A stretch of 64,000 nt of DNA from Cohaesibacter sp. ES.047 (GCF_900215505.1 NZ_LT907844.1:3426001-3490000), one strand, 5' to 3'. Positions 36,223-45,283 are shown, counted from the stretch's first letter. Notes: generated from the letters alone by a model not told the origin. Made by a program: numbers and translations.

Positions 36223-36879
36223 ATGCCAAAGGCAGCCGCTTTGGAAAAGGCGCAAGCGCTGCGTACGCAGATTCACCGTATTTTCGGGACTGTCTCCGAA
36301 GGTGCAGGCCCACTCTCGTCATCCTTGTTGTTCTGGCAACAGAGTCTGAAAAATCCCGTCCAGATCTGTAGTGTCTTTCCGTCCCGGCCATCCGTCGGCA
36401 AAAGCATGTGCGAAGCGGTTGGGGAGTGCAACGGCAAGCCAGTGATCGAGCTGGGGGCTGGCACCGGTGCTATCACGCGGCAGTTGCTCGGCAGCGGCAT
36501 CAAGGCGCACGATCTGACGGCGGTTGAGCTGGATCGGGAGTTCGCAAGCTTTCTCTCCCGAAAGTACCCCGGTGTCGATGTGCTGAACATGGGTGCAGAA
36601 GAGATCGCCGATCTCTGGCTGAAACGAAAAAGCCCCAAGGTCGGGGCTGTGGTTTCGACCTTGCCGATCAAGCTGTTCGATGACGCACTTCAGCACCGAA
36701 TTCTGGGATCGATGCTCGACGTCATGGCAGAGGATGCAAGCTTTGTCCAATTGACCTACCGTCTCAAGTCGCCCATCAAGAAAGAGGTTTATGAGAATCT
36801 CGGTCTGAAGGCAAAGTGCGACAGGGCCGTTTGGCAGTCGATTCCGCCAGCCTTTATCTGGAAATATGAACGCGCCTGA
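36223..36879 (+). CDS. SAM-dependent methyltransferase, PmtA-like
   Basis: A 218-residue class I methyltransferase. The SAM site is VIELGAGTGAITRQLL, followed by TAVELDREFASFL and VVSTLPIKLF. The N-terminal FWQQSLKNPVQICSVFPSRP resembles bacterial phospholipid N-methyltransferases (PmtA), which make phosphatidylcholine from phosphatidylethanolamine. Related proteins also include rRNA dimethylases, so the substrate is moderately supported. Confidence 0.7.
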   Translation: MPKAAALEKAQALRTQIHRIFGTVSEGAGPLSSSLLFWQQSLKNPVQICSVFPSRPSVGKSMCEAVGECNGKPVIELGAGTGAITRQLLGSGIKAHDLTAVELDREFASFLSRKYPGVDVLNMGAEEIADLWLKRKSPKVGAVVSTLPIKLFDDALQHRILGSMLDVMAEDASFVQLTYRLKSPIKKEVYENLGLKAKCDRAVWQSIPPAFIWKYERA

Positions 36880-36902
36880 TCCTCGCTCCAAAGCGATGTG
36901 GC

Positions 36903-37163
36903 TTACTGGTCCCTGCGCTCGACGAGATCCGGATCTGCTGTGATCGGGCGATAGATTTCAACCCGGTCGCCTTCTTCCAGAGGTTTGTTGAGCTTTGAGA
37001 TACGGCCGAAGATGCCGACCTTCTGCCTTTCGAGGTCGATTTCGGGGAACTGGTTCAGAATGCCGGACAGATTGATCGCATCTTCCACTGTGCTGCCCGT
37101 GGGCATCTCCATCCGCATCCAGACCTTGTGGGTCGGGGTGACATAGGCAACGCCGATATTCAT
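36903..37163 (-). CDS. rnfH: RnfH family protein
   Basis: An 86-residue ubiquitin-like-fold protein of the RnfH/PF03658 family, IGVAYVTPTHKVWMRMEMPT and GRISKLNKPLEEGDRVEIYRPI. It follows rnfE on the same strand after a 99-base gap. ATG at 37163 is chosen for its GGAAAGGAGC site; an upstream start would add 10 residues. Function in Rnf assembly is suspected from recurrent linkage only. Confidence 0.9.
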   Translation of the reverse strand: MNIGVAYVTPTHKVWMRMEMPTGSTVEDAINLSGILNQFPEIDLERQKVGIFGRISKLNKPLEEGDRVEIYRPITADPDLVERRDQ

Positions 37164-37262
37164 TGGAACGCTCCTTTCCGCAACTGCGCACATGGCGTCT
37201 GGTGCTCAACGAGGGGCCTCGTGCGCTGGGTGGCCGGATCCCCCACGCAGCCCAATCTGCAC

Positions 37263-37955
37263 TCAGATTGTGATTTGCTTGCGCATGGGTTCGCTGGGCT
37301 GGGTGTCGATCTGGTCTTGCTGGGCGAACTTGGCGTCGATCATCCGTTTCACAACCAGAATGAGGCCAAGCATGATAAACCCGCCAGGCGGCAGAATGAA
37401 AATCAGAAAACCGCCATAGTCGGGAATGACCGTGATTTCCAGAAAGCTGAAAGCGGGTCCGAGCAAGAGCGAGGCACCCGAGAAGAGCGTCCCAGAGCCT
37501 ATGATCTCCCTGACTCCACCCAGAAGGACAAGCGCGAGGGTAAACCCCACGCCCATCATCAAGCCGTCCACCATCGCTGGCAGAATCTTGGCTTTCGAGG
37601 CAAAACTTTCGGCGCGGCCCAGAATGGCGCAGTTGGTCACGATCAGGGGAATGAATAGCCCGAGGATCTTGTAAAGATCGTGCATATAGGCGTTCATGTA
37701 GAGATCTACGATGGTCACCAGCCCTGCGATGATCAAAACAAAGGCAGGAATGCGGATTTCCGGCTCGATGATGTTGCGCAACAGAGCGATGAGCAGTCCC
37801 GAGGCCACAAGAACCGCTGTTGTCGCAAGGCCGAGCCCGAGCCCGTTTGTCGCCGTGCTGGTCACCGCCAGAAGGGGACAGAGCGCAAGGGTTTGGGAGA
37901 AGACGATCGTGTTGGTCCATAGACCCTCAAGGGTTATGTCGAGATATCTGTTCAT
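37263..37955 (-). CDS. rnfE: Electron transport complex subunit RnfE
   Basis: Integral-membrane subunit (230 residues, six hydrophobic helices) of the ion-pumping Rnf complex. The conserved half-site VTNCAILGRAE carries the buried cysteine shared by RnfA/RnfE. Its start overlaps the end of rnfG by 4 bases. In diazotrophs Rnf uses ion-motive force to drive NADH electrons to ferredoxin or flavodoxin for nitrogenase. Confidence 0.95.
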   Translation of the reverse strand: MNRYLDITLEGLWTNTIVFSQTLALCPLLAVTSTATNGLGLGLATTAVLVASGLLIALLRNIIEPEIRIPAFVLIIAGLVTIVDLYMNAYMHDLYKILGLFIPLIVTNCAILGRAESFASKAKILPAMVDGLMMGVGFTLALVLLGGVREIIGSGTLFSGASLLLGPAFSFLEITVIPDYGGFLIFILPPGGFIMLGLILVVKRMIDAKFAQQDQIDTQPSEPMRKQITI

Positions 37956-38689
37956 GACGGCTCCTCTTGTGTCTTGATCGGTTCGGTGACGTTCGGCTCT
38001 GCCTTGTGACCGCCTTCGAGCAGCTCATCCATATGAGAGGTGAAGAAGCTGATACCGCCCTTGACTGATTGAACAACCGCCCGTGGCGTGATCGTTGCGC
38101 CAGACAGCTGATCGAAATAGCCGCCGTCCTTCTTGACCTCCCACTGGTCTGGCGACAGGAGGGCGAAGGACTGACCAGTGAAGCTTTTGATCCAGTCACT
38201 GCGGTTGGCCTCGATCTTGTCGCCAAGGCCCGGTGTTTCTGCGTGTTGGAGAACGCGCACCCCCAGAATGGTGCCATCGCGATCCACGCCAAGCAGCGCA
38301 AGGATAGGGCCGCCATAGCCTAGTCCTGTAACCTGATAGGCAACCGCCGTGAGTTCGCCATCAACAGTGGCCGGATAGATCCGCTTGGACACACCGCCGG
38401 CATCTGCCAGAACATAGGAGTCCCGCACCAGATCATTGTCGTGCAGGGCGGATGGGATCACGAGTGAAAGCGAGCCTTGCAGGTCTTCTTTCTGGCGCTG
38501 CTGGATCGCTGCCTCTGTCGCCATATGGCTTGAGGCAAGAATGAACGCGGTAACCAGCGAAAATCCGCCAAGAAGAGTGGCAAGATAGGCCGGATTGCCT
38601 CTGATCCTGTCATAGATGCTGCCCGCTTTGCGCGCGAGGCGCCGGGCCATGCCGACGGAACGGATAAGGGTCTTGTTGCGACGGCTCAT
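37952..38689 (-). CDS. rnfG: Electron transport complex subunit RnfG
   Basis: A 245-residue subunit with one N-terminal membrane helix and a periplasmic FMN-binding domain. The covalent flavin site is SGATITPRAV, Thr following GA. GYGGPILALLGVDRDGTILG precedes the site and matches the family. Overlaps both neighbouring rnf genes by 4 bases. Confidence 0.95.
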   Translation of the reverse strand: MSRRNKTLIRSVGMARRLARKAGSIYDRIRGNPAYLATLLGGFSLVTAFILASSHMATEAAIQQRQKEDLQGSLSLVIPSALHDNDLVRDSYVLADAGGVSKRIYPATVDGELTAVAYQVTGLGYGGPILALLGVDRDGTILGVRVLQHAETPGLGDKIEANRSDWIKSFTGQSFALLSPDQWEVKKDGGYFDQLSGATITPRAVVQSVKGGISFFTSHMDELLEGGHKAEPNVTEPIKTQEEPS

Positions 38690-39777
38690 ACCGGTCTCTC
38701 CACATCCTTGTCGTCATATTCGATCGGCGTGCCCTTGCGGGTGCGGCCATAAACGCGGGTCTTGATGTAGGTATCGATCAGCGGCACCGTCGCATTCATC
38801 AAGAGGATCGCAAACGCCACCCCTTCGGGATAGGCCGCCCATGTGCGGATGATGAAGGTCAGCGTTCCGACACCCGCGCCAAACACCAGCTTGCCAAGCG
38901 CTGTGCCGGGCGCAGTGACATAGTCGGTGGCGATGAAGAACACGGCAAAGACGAAGGTGCCGGAAACCAGGTGAACCATTGGATCGGCATAGCGGTTGGG
39001 ATCGATGGCATGAAACAGACCAGAGAGGGCAACCATCGCTACCGTCATGGCGACGGATGTGTGCCAGGTGATAACCCGGGTTGCGATAAGGAACAGGCCC
39101 CCAAGTAGAGCCAGCAGAGCGGAGGTTTCGCCCATTGATCCGGCCGTCATGCCGACCGCCATGTCGCGCAAGTCAAAGCTCTGCGACAGGATCGTGGGCA
39201 GCATTTCCCCCTGACTGAGTTGTGTCTTGATTGATCCCAGCATTGATGCACCGGTGAATGCATCCAATTGCGTATGGCCAATCAGCGTCACATAAAGCCC
39301 CTCAATCAGATTGGGCGCACCGGCCGAGCCGAGCGGGACGGGGTTAATGAACTGCGTCATCTGAACGGGAAAGGAAATGAGGAGGATTGTTCGCGCCACC
39401 ATCGCCGGGTTGAAAATATTCTGGCCAAGACCACCAAAGGCGTGTTTCGCCAGCGATATGGCTATGATCGCACCGATGGCACCAACCCACCATGGAGCCC
39501 ACGGCGGAAGGGTCATCGCAAGGAGCCAACCCGTGAGAAGCCCGGATCCGTCCATGACAAAGGTTTTGACCGGTTTCCCCGCAAGGCGCAGACAAAGGGC
39601 CTCGCACAACAGAGCCACCAGCACCGTCACGACAAACAGAAACACCGCCGGCCAACCGAACTGATAAAAGCCGAACAGGGTGGAGGGCAGCAGCGCCACC
39701 ATGACGAGCCCCATGGTGCGGGAGACGCTTGCTCCGGAATGGGTGTATGGGCCGCTCAGGATGTCAATCGCGCTCAT
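38686..39777 (-). CDS. rnfD: Electron transport complex subunit RnfD
   Basis: Membrane subunit of 363 residues with about nine helices. It holds the NPAMVARTILLISFP segment typical of RnfD/NqrB. The flavinylation region reads DAFTGASMLG, with Ser (codon TCA in the gene sense) where the usual covalent-FMN threonine is expected. Overlaps rnfC and rnfG by 4 bases, so the operon is tightly coupled. Confidence 0.94.
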   Translation of the reverse strand: MSAIDILSGPYTHSGASVSRTMGLVMVALLPSTLFGFYQFGWPAVFLFVVTVLVALLCEALCLRLAGKPVKTFVMDGSGLLTGWLLAMTLPPWAPWWVGAIGAIIAISLAKHAFGGLGQNIFNPAMVARTILLISFPVQMTQFINPVPLGSAGAPNLIEGLYVTLIGHTQLDAFTGASMLGSIKTQLSQGEMLPTILSQSFDLRDMAVGMTAGSMGETSALLALLGGLFLIATRVITWHTSVAMTVAMVALSGLFHAIDPNRYADPMVHLVSGTFVFAVFFIATDYVTAPGTALGKLVFGAGVGTLTFIIRTWAAYPEGVAFAILLMNATVPLIDTYIKTRVYGRTRKGTPIEYDDKDVERPV

Positions 39778-41312
39778 GCCTTTACCTTCACCTTGTCACT
39801 CTCGCCCGAGTTTGCAGATTTGACCGCCGCACGGGCCTTGTCGAGCTTGGCCTGTTCCTGTTGCTTCTTTTTGGCTTCCCGTTCCGCTTTCATCTTGGCC
39901 ATGGCAGCCTTCTTCTCAAGGCGCATCTTTTCCATGCGTGTGTCATGGGACTGCATCAGGCGCTTGGTCTCTTCCTGCTTGTGGTCGGCGCGCTGTTTGG
40001 CCGTCAGACTGCCCTTGGCGTAATTGAAATATTGCACCAGCGGGATGTTGGACGGGCAGACATAGGCACAGGAGCCGCAGGCAATGCAGTCCAGAAGCCC
40101 GATGTCGACCGCACTGTCGAGTTCATCGCCGCGAATGCGCTGGGCCATATCAAACGGCATCAAGCCGCACGGGCAGGCCGCCACGCAGGCCGTGCAGCGA
40201 ATGCAGGGCATTTGCGGCTTGGCTTTCACTTCTTTTACGCCGAGGGCGAGGATGCCGTTGCTGCCCTTGATGATCGGCGCGCGCGTGCTGTGGATCGGCT
40301 GCCCCATCATCGGCCCGCCCAGGAGCAGCCGCTCCGGCTCCTGCACGAACCCACCACAATGCTCGAGAATGTGTGAGATCGGCGTGCCCATCAGCACGTC
40401 GTAATTGCCGGTCCTCTTGATCATCTCGCCACTGACGGTCATGACCCGTGAAATGAGTGGACGACCATGCACGACAGCCTCATGCACCGCATAGGCAGTG
40501 GCAACATTGTGCACGACAACACCAATATCGGCAGTCAGCGCGCGGGCAGGAGTTTCCTTGCCCGTAAGGGTCTGGACAAGATGCTTTTCCGATCCCATGG
40601 GATAGCGGGCAGGCACCTCGGTCACGCAGATGTTGAGATCGTTTCGCGATGAGCAAGCGGCCTTGAGCTGCCTGGCAGCTTCTGGCTTGTTTGTTTCAAT
40701 GGCAATGATTGTTTTTGCAACACCAAGCGTGCGGTGCATCAGGCGGATGCCATCAAACACGGCGTTCGTGCGTTCGCGCATGAGCCGCTCATCACAGGTG
40801 AGGTAGGGTTCACATTCGGCGGCATTGATAACGAGCGTGTGCAGTTTGTTGCGGTTTCTCAGATTGAGTTTGACCGCTGACGGGAAGGTCGCCCCACCCA
40901 TGCCCACGATGCCGCATTCGCCCACGCGCTTGGCGATATCGTCCGCACTCGCTGTCTCCGGATCCAGAGCGGCGGCGAGATCACCCCATTCATCCTTGCC
41001 ATCGGGCCGCAAGGTAACGGTCGGGCCGGGAAGACCGGACGCATGGGGCGCCACAAAGCGACCAATGGCAATGACACGGCCCGAGGTGGGCGCATGGATG
41101 CTGGCCGACACTGCACCGCGAGACGCAGCCAGAAGCTGGCCCTTCTTCACTTCATCCCCCTTGTCCACGATGGCGGTCGCGGGGGCTCCGATATGTTGCT
41201 GCAATGGTATGCGCAAGAGGCTGGGCATCGGCATCGGTTCGATGGCCTTGTCCGCAGCCAGTTCCTTGCGTCCCTTGGGGTGAACACCCCCTCTGATCTT
41301 GAACAGTTTCAT
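39774..41312 (-). CDS. rnfC: Electron transport complex subunit RnfC
   Basis: NADH-oxidising subunit of 512 residues. Two 4Fe-4S motifs are visible: CIRCTACVAACPCG and CIACGSCAYVCPSN. The N-terminal GGVHPKGRKELAADKAIEPM is typical, as is VINAAECEPYLTCDE. A Lys/Ala/Glu-rich coiled tail of about 80 residues ends the protein, a common RnfC feature of variable length. Confidence 0.95.
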   Translation of the reverse strand: MKLFKIRGGVHPKGRKELAADKAIEPMPMPSLLRIPLQQHIGAPATAIVDKGDEVKKGQLLAASRGAVSASIHAPTSGRVIAIGRFVAPHASGLPGPTVTLRPDGKDEWGDLAAALDPETASADDIAKRVGECGIVGMGGATFPSAVKLNLRNRNKLHTLVINAAECEPYLTCDERLMRERTNAVFDGIRLMHRTLGVAKTIIAIETNKPEAARQLKAACSSRNDLNICVTEVPARYPMGSEKHLVQTLTGKETPARALTADIGVVVHNVATAYAVHEAVVHGRPLISRVMTVSGEMIKRTGNYDVLMGTPISHILEHCGGFVQEPERLLLGGPMMGQPIHSTRAPIIKGSNGILALGVKEVKAKPQMPCIRCTACVAACPCGLMPFDMAQRIRGDELDSAVDIGLLDCIACGSCAYVCPSNIPLVQYFNYAKGSLTAKQRADHKQEETKRLMQSHDTRMEKMRLEKKAAMAKMKAEREAKKKQQEQAKLDKARAAVKSANSGESDKVKVKA

Positions 41313-41338
41313 CGCGAGTTCCTGTTATCGTGCCCCTG

Positions 41339-41875
41339 TCAACTGGCCAACGGAAGGTCAGGCTTGGGCCAGTGCCATGTTTGAAGGGTTGGGGTTTCAA
41401 GGCGCATGGTGATTGCGCCGGTCGGGCAGACATCGGCGCATTTCCTGCAACCGGTGCAGGCGTCATCGACAACGCCGTGGATCTGTTTGGATGCCCCGAT
41501 GATCGCGTCGGTTGGGCAACGCTTGATGCATTTGGTGCAGCCAATGCAAAGATCTTCAAAGACAAAGGCGATCACAGGGCCACTATCTTCCATATCGGAG
41601 AGGTCAGCCTCGATGCCCAGCTTGTTGGCGAGATCGGTCGCCAGAGATTTGCCTCCGGGCGGGCAAAGAGTGACGGGCGCGTTATTGGTTGCAAGAGCAT
41701 TGGCCGCATCTGAACACCCCAAAAAGCCGCATTGCCCACAATTGGAGCCGGGTAGAAGCGTTTCGATCTCGCCAGCGATGGGGTTGCCCTCAACTTTGAG
41801 ATAGTAGGCGGCCAGCCCGAGACTCCCTCCCAGCACGATCCCCATGATCAACAGTGCGGACATTGCTTCATACAT
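41339..41875 (-). CDS. rnfB: Electron transport complex subunit RnfB
   Basis: A 178-residue ferredoxin-like subunit with an N-terminal membrane anchor. Cluster motifs in order: the Fe-S domain NCGQCGFLGCSDAANA, then two 4Fe-4S motifs CIGCTKCIKRCP and CTGCRKCADVCP. It hands electrons from Rnf to soluble ferredoxins. Gap of 26 bases to rnfC and 22 to rnfA. Confidence 0.95.
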   Translation of the reverse strand: MYEAMSALLIMGIVLGGSLGLAAYYLKVEGNPIAGEIETLLPGSNCGQCGFLGCSDAANALATNNAPVTLCPPGGKSLATDLANKLGIEADLSDMEDSGPVIAFVFEDLCIGCTKCIKRCPTDAIIGASKQIHGVVDDACTGCRKCADVCPTGAITMRLETPTLQTWHWPKPDLPLAS

Positions 41876-41897
41876 CGCGCATCTCTCCTAGCGCATC

Positions 41898-42479
41898 TCA
41901 GTGCGAGACAAGGCCGGCAAAGCCCATGAAGGACAGGGACAGAAATCCGGCGGTTAGAAAGGCTATTGGCGTTCCTGCGAAAAGCGTCGGGACATCGGCG
42001 AGCTTGAGGCGCTCTCTGAGACCGGCAAACAAGACCAGCACCAGCGAAAAGCCGACAGCAGAGCCAAAGCCGAACAGGACGCTTTCAATAAAAGTGTGAT
42101 CTTCCTGAATGTTGAGCAGTGCCACCCCCAGAACCGCGCAGTTGGTGGTGATGAGGGGCAGGAAGATGCCTAGCCCCTGATGCAGAAGTGGCGAAAGCTT
42201 GCAAATGGCCAACTCGGTAAACTGCACAACAGAGGCAATAACCAGAATGAGCGTCAGGATGCGCAAATACTCCAGACCCAAAGGCTGCAGCACCAGAGTC
42301 TCGAGCAACCAACCAGCCGTCGCGGCGATTGTCAGGACAAAGGTCGTCGCAAATCCCATCCCGAGAGCTGCGGACAGTTTGTTGGAAACCCCCATAAAGG
42401 GGCAAAGTCCGAGGAACTTGACCAGCACGACATTGTTGACGAGGGCTGTCTCCAACAGGATGAGCAACATGGTGTCCAT
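41898..42479 (-). CDS. rnfA: Electron transport complex subunit RnfA
   Basis: Membrane subunit of 193 residues, six helices, with the [19 protein letters not shown] start and [12 protein letters not shown] motif. First gene of the rnfABCDGE-rnfH run. A sigma-54 promoter lies about 55 bases upstream of its ATG, so it is expected to be expressed under nitrogen-fixing conditions. Confidence 0.95.
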   Translation of the reverse strand: MDTMLLILLETALVNNVVLVKFLGLCPFMGVSNKLSAALGMGFATTFVLTIAATAGWLLETLVLQPLGLEYLRILTLILVIASVVQFTELAICKLSPLLHQGLGIFLPLITTNCAVLGVALLNIQEDHTFIESVLFGFGSAVGFSLVLVLFAGLRERLKLADVPTLFAGTPIAFLTAGFLSLSFMGFAGLVSH

Positions 42480-42531
42480 GGCATCTTCCGATCATGATGT
42501 GGGTCGGCTTTGAGGTGGTTGGAAGATGATT

Positions 42532-42547
42532 TGCATTTCCTGTGCCA
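42532..42547 (-). promoter_or_regulatory. Sigma-54 promoter of the rnf operon
   Basis: Minus-strand TGGCACAGGAAATGCA has GG (-24) and GC (-12) with exact N10 spacing. The predicted start falls about 40 bases before rnfA. The -12 box is TGC rather than TTGC, a small deviation. Confidence 0.82.
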
Positions 42548-42679
42548 AGTCAGACTTGCTGACGGGCAATCTGCGCCGAGATCGATAAAGCCAAGAGTTT
42601 CCGTTGAATTTCATGGACTTAGTGTTAATACTTATATGTGCTGGAATTCCGACAATTTCCCGTTTTAGTCGCCGAAAAA

Positions 42680-42695
42680 TGTAGCAAATCCGACA
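42680..42695. promoter_or_regulatory. NifA upstream activator site shared by rnf and nifLA
   Basis: TGT-AGCAAATCCG-ACA matches the TGT-N10-ACA consensus. It is the only such site seen between the two divergent operons: about 45-60 bases upstream of the nifL -24 element and about 135-150 upstream of the rnfA one. Confidence 0.8.
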
Positions 42696-42736
42696 AGCAT
42701 CACAGTCTGGAATGGTCGAAAAGCGCCCAAAAACTT

Positions 42737-42752
42737 CGGCACGCAACTTGCA
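42737..42752 (+). promoter_or_regulatory. Sigma-54 promoter of nifL-nifA
   Basis: CGGCACGCAACTTGCA: GG at 42738-42739, GC at 42750-42751, spacing N10. The first consensus base is C rather than T. It implies NifA-dependent, self-amplified expression of nifLA. Confidence 0.78.
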
Positions 42753-42795
42753 TTGACCTTTTCTTGTAAGAGAAAGAGCAAGAAGCGAAAAAACC

Positions 42796-43626
42796 ATGGC
42801 TGAACTTTCTACAGACAATATCAAGGTGCCATTGCACACGATGGAATGCGCCTCTCATTGCCAGTTGGTCGATTACCAGAAGCGCCAGTATGAGAAGGCG
42901 CGGCTCAATGTCATTCGTGCCCGGATGGCCGAGACGGAGATGGAATACAGAACGCGCGAGATGATCGACGGGGCTCTTTATCTGTTGCAGGCACCGCTCA
43001 ATGTCATTCAGGCGATGTCGAACAACATGGAACGCCAAACCTGCCAGCAGAAGGTCCTTCATTGCGCGCCGATGGGCTGTGCTGTCGAGGAGGCTCTGGA
43101 ATCCGGTGAGGCCGCAAAGAACAGGCTTTCATTGGCGATCCCCGAGAAGAAATCGATGGTGCATGGCCCGATCAACGTCAACGAGGCAATCCGCGACTGC
43201 CTTGTTATCATGGCAGACCAACTGGCCGCGGCAGGGATTGTCGTCGATTGGCGTGCCCAGCCGGACCTTGCCATGACCTTTGGCGATGAGATTGGTTTGA
43301 GAGTGCTGCTGCGCATCTTGATTGACAATGCAATCATCGCCGTGGCGCAGGACAATGCCAGAGCCCGTGAAGTGGGCGTGACGTCGCGCACCGCTGATGA
43401 CGGGCTGATCGAAGTCTGTATCCACGATACCGGATCGGGCATCGACCGGGGGTTGAGAAGCAAGGTTTTCGAGCCCTTCTTTACCGCATGGAGCGAAGGA
43501 CCCCATCGCTCGGGAATGGGGCTGGCAATCGCCCATCAGATTCTTTCGGACCTTCATGGTGAGATCGAAATCAGAGATGGCGGAGGCATAGGGACCTTCG
43601 TCAGCTTCACATTGCCAGCCTGCTGA
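42796..43626 (+). CDS. NifL-like protein lacking PAS domains
   Basis: A 276-residue protein matching only the C-terminal half of NifL. The phosphoacceptor-like region LYLLQAPLNVIQAMSNN (62-78) has the Q-A-P-L-N pattern of NifL, with no histidine at the H-box position. The ATPase domain has an N box (DNAI, 178-180 region), DTGSGID (211-217), FEPFF (225-229) and GMGLAIA (240-246). The FAD-binding PAS1 and PAS2 of classical NifL (about 270 residues) are absent. Instead the N-terminus has cysteines C18-x3-C22 and C83-x6-C90-x4-C95 that might bind metal or sense redox. ATG 42796 lies 45 bases after the sigma-54 -12 box and there is no room for PAS domains. It is followed by nifA after 25 bases, so it probably inhibits NifA by binding. 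Confidence 0.8.
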   Translation: MAELSTDNIKVPLHTMECASHCQLVDYQKRQYEKARLNVIRARMAETEMEYRTREMIDGALYLLQAPLNVIQAMSNNMERQTCQQKVLHCAPMGCAVEEALESGEAAKNRLSLAIPEKKSMVHGPINVNEAIRDCLVIMADQLAAAGIVVDWRAQPDLAMTFGDEIGLRVLLRILIDNAIIAVAQDNARAREVGVTSRTADDGLIEVCIHDTGSGIDRGLRSKVFEPFFTAWSEGPHRSGMGLAIAHQILSDLHGEIEIRDGGGIGTFVSFTLPAC

Positions 43627-43640
43627 ATTCAACAGGGACT

Positions 43641-43655
43641 ATGAGTGATCAATGA
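43641..43655 (+). other. Four-codon minicistron overlapping the nifA start
   Basis: ATGAGTGATCAATGA encodes MSDQ and stops in the ATGA that is also the nifA start. AACAGGGA precedes it. It may couple nifA translation to the upstream gene. Very short; chance is possible. Confidence 0.25.
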
Positions 43656-45283
43656 CCGCCAACGCACATTCAAGCTCAACCATAGCGCAGAGTGGAAGTC
43701 GGGTTTGCCCAAAGCCGATTTTCTGCTCGTTCTACCGACGGGAGCTGGAGACCCTATACAAGGTCAGTCAGCTTCTGGGCCGGTCTCTGGACCTTCAGGA
43801 GACCTCGCAAGAGGTCCTCAAGCTGCTGCATGAAGAAGGGCGGCTGCATTACGGTATGATCTGTCTGGTTGAGGAGGAAACCGGCGATCTGAAAATCACG
43901 GATGTGCATCAGGACCATGCCATCTTTACCAAGAATGTCCGCTATCAACCCGGAGAAGGCATCGTCGGCGCGATCCTACGCGAGAAAAAGCTCATTGTTG
44001 TGCCACGGGTCTCTCAGGAGCCGCGTTTTCTGGATCGCCTCGGCATGTATGATCCGGAGCGACCGTTCATCGCAGCTCCGATTTTTATTGGTAATGACGA
44101 TCCTGTTGGTGTGCTCGCAGCGCAGCCCAATTTCTCCGACAAGTTTCTGGAAGACAATGCCAAGCTGATGCAGATGATTGCCTCGCTGATCGGTCAGGCG
44201 ATCCTTCTGTCCAGTGCCGTCAAACAGCAGACCAGTGAACTGCGCGCGGAACGGGACAGCCTGCGTCGCCGCGTCAAGCGTTTGCATGCCTTCGATAACA
44301 TCGTCGGTGAGACAGACGCCATGCGCATGGTTTTTGATCAGGTTCGCATGGTGGCCAAATGGAATACCACCGTCTTGATCCGGGGTGAGAGTGGCACCGG
44401 CAAGGAATTGATCGCCAATGCGATCCACTACAATTCGCCGCGCGCCAAGGAGCCTTATCTCAAACTCAATTGCGCCGCGCTGCCTGACAATCTTCTGGAA
44501 TCCGAGCTCTTTGGCCATGAAAAAGGTGCCTTCACCGGTGCCACTGCCCAGCGCAAGGGACGGTTTGAGCAGGCAGACGGCGGCACGCTGTTTCTTGACG
44601 AGATCGGCGAGATTTCTGCGGCCTTTCAGTCAAAGCTTCTGCGCATTCTGCAAGAAGGAGAATTCGAACGCGTTGGCGGCAACAAGACGCTGAAGGTCGA
44701 CGTGCGCATCATCGCTGCCACCAACAAGGATCTGGAAACCGCCATTGAAAGTGGCGACTTCCGTGAAGATCTTTACTATCGCCTGAATGTGATGGCAATC
44801 AACATGCCGTCTCTCAAGGATCGATTGGATGATATCCCGGAGCTTGCCCGGTTCCTGATTGGCAAGGTGGCTGAGCAGCAGGGCAGGGAGTTGACACTCA
44901 AGGACAGCGCCATTCGCCTGTTGCTGCGCCACACCTGGCCGGGCAATGTGCGAGAGCTGGAAAACTGCCTTGAGCGCGCGGCGGTCATGAGCCCGAATGG
45001 CATCATCGACCGCGATGCGGTTTCGCTGGCAGGGCTTCCGGAAAAGGCGTTGACCGGTGTACCCGCTCAGCCCTTGCCGCCGATCCTCAAGTCGCAAAAC
45101 CCTGAACCGGTCTCTGCCGACAAGGCATGGCAGAATGAAGAACTCGATGAGCGAGAGCGTGTGATCGCGGCGCTGGAAGAAGCCGGCTGGGTTCAGGCCA
45201 AGGCCGCGCGACTGCTCGATATGACCCCGCGCCAGATCGCCTATCGCATCAAAATTCTGGGCATTCCCGTGCGCAAGATCTGA
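43652..45283 (+). CDS. nifA: NifA, sigma-54-dependent activator of nif genes
   Basis: A 543-residue enhancer-binding protein. N-terminal GAF domain (about 30-190), then AAA+ domain with Walker [10 protein letters not shown] (244-252), GAFTGA (292-297), Walker B FLDEIG (314-319) and the arginine-finger region, and a C-terminal Fis-type HTH ([19 protein letters not shown], 517-535). Alphaproteobacterial oxygen-sensitive NifA has conserved cysteines at the AAA+ end and in the following linker; here only C439 (ENCLERA) is present and residues 445-500 contain none. That resembles the NifL-controlled NifA of gammaproteobacteria, and a NifL-like gene is indeed adjacent. Expected to bind the TGT-N10-ACA sites found in this window. 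Confidence 0.95.
   Translation: MTANAHSSSTIAQSGSRVCPKPIFCSFYRRELETLYKVSQLLGRSLDLQETSQEVLKLLHEEGRLHYGMICLVEEETGDLKITDVHQDHAIFTKNVRYQPGEGIVGAILREKKLIVVPRVSQEPRFLDRLGMYDPERPFIAAPIFIGNDDPVGVLAAQPNFSDKFLEDNAKLMQMIASLIGQAILLSSAVKQQTSELRAERDSLRRRVKRLHAFDNIVGETDAMRMVFDQVRMVAKWNTTVLIRGESGTGKELIANAIHYNSPRAKEPYLKLNCAALPDNLLESELFGHEKGAFTGATAQRKGRFEQADGGTLFLDEIGEISAAFQSKLLRILQEGEFERVGGNKTLKVDVRIIAATNKDLETAIESGDFREDLYYRLNVMAINMPSLKDRLDDIPELARFLIGKVAEQQGRELTLKDSAIRLLLRHTWPGNVRELENCLERAAVMSPNGIIDRDAVSLAGLPEKALTGVPAQPLPPILKSQNPEPVSADKAWQNEELDERERVIAALEEAGWVQAKAARLLDMTPRQIAYRIKILGIPVRKI

Noticed and set aside
42646..42663. Second NifA-like site TGT...ACA upstream of rnfA
   Set aside because: The spacer is 12 bases, not 10, so it does not fit the NifA consensus.
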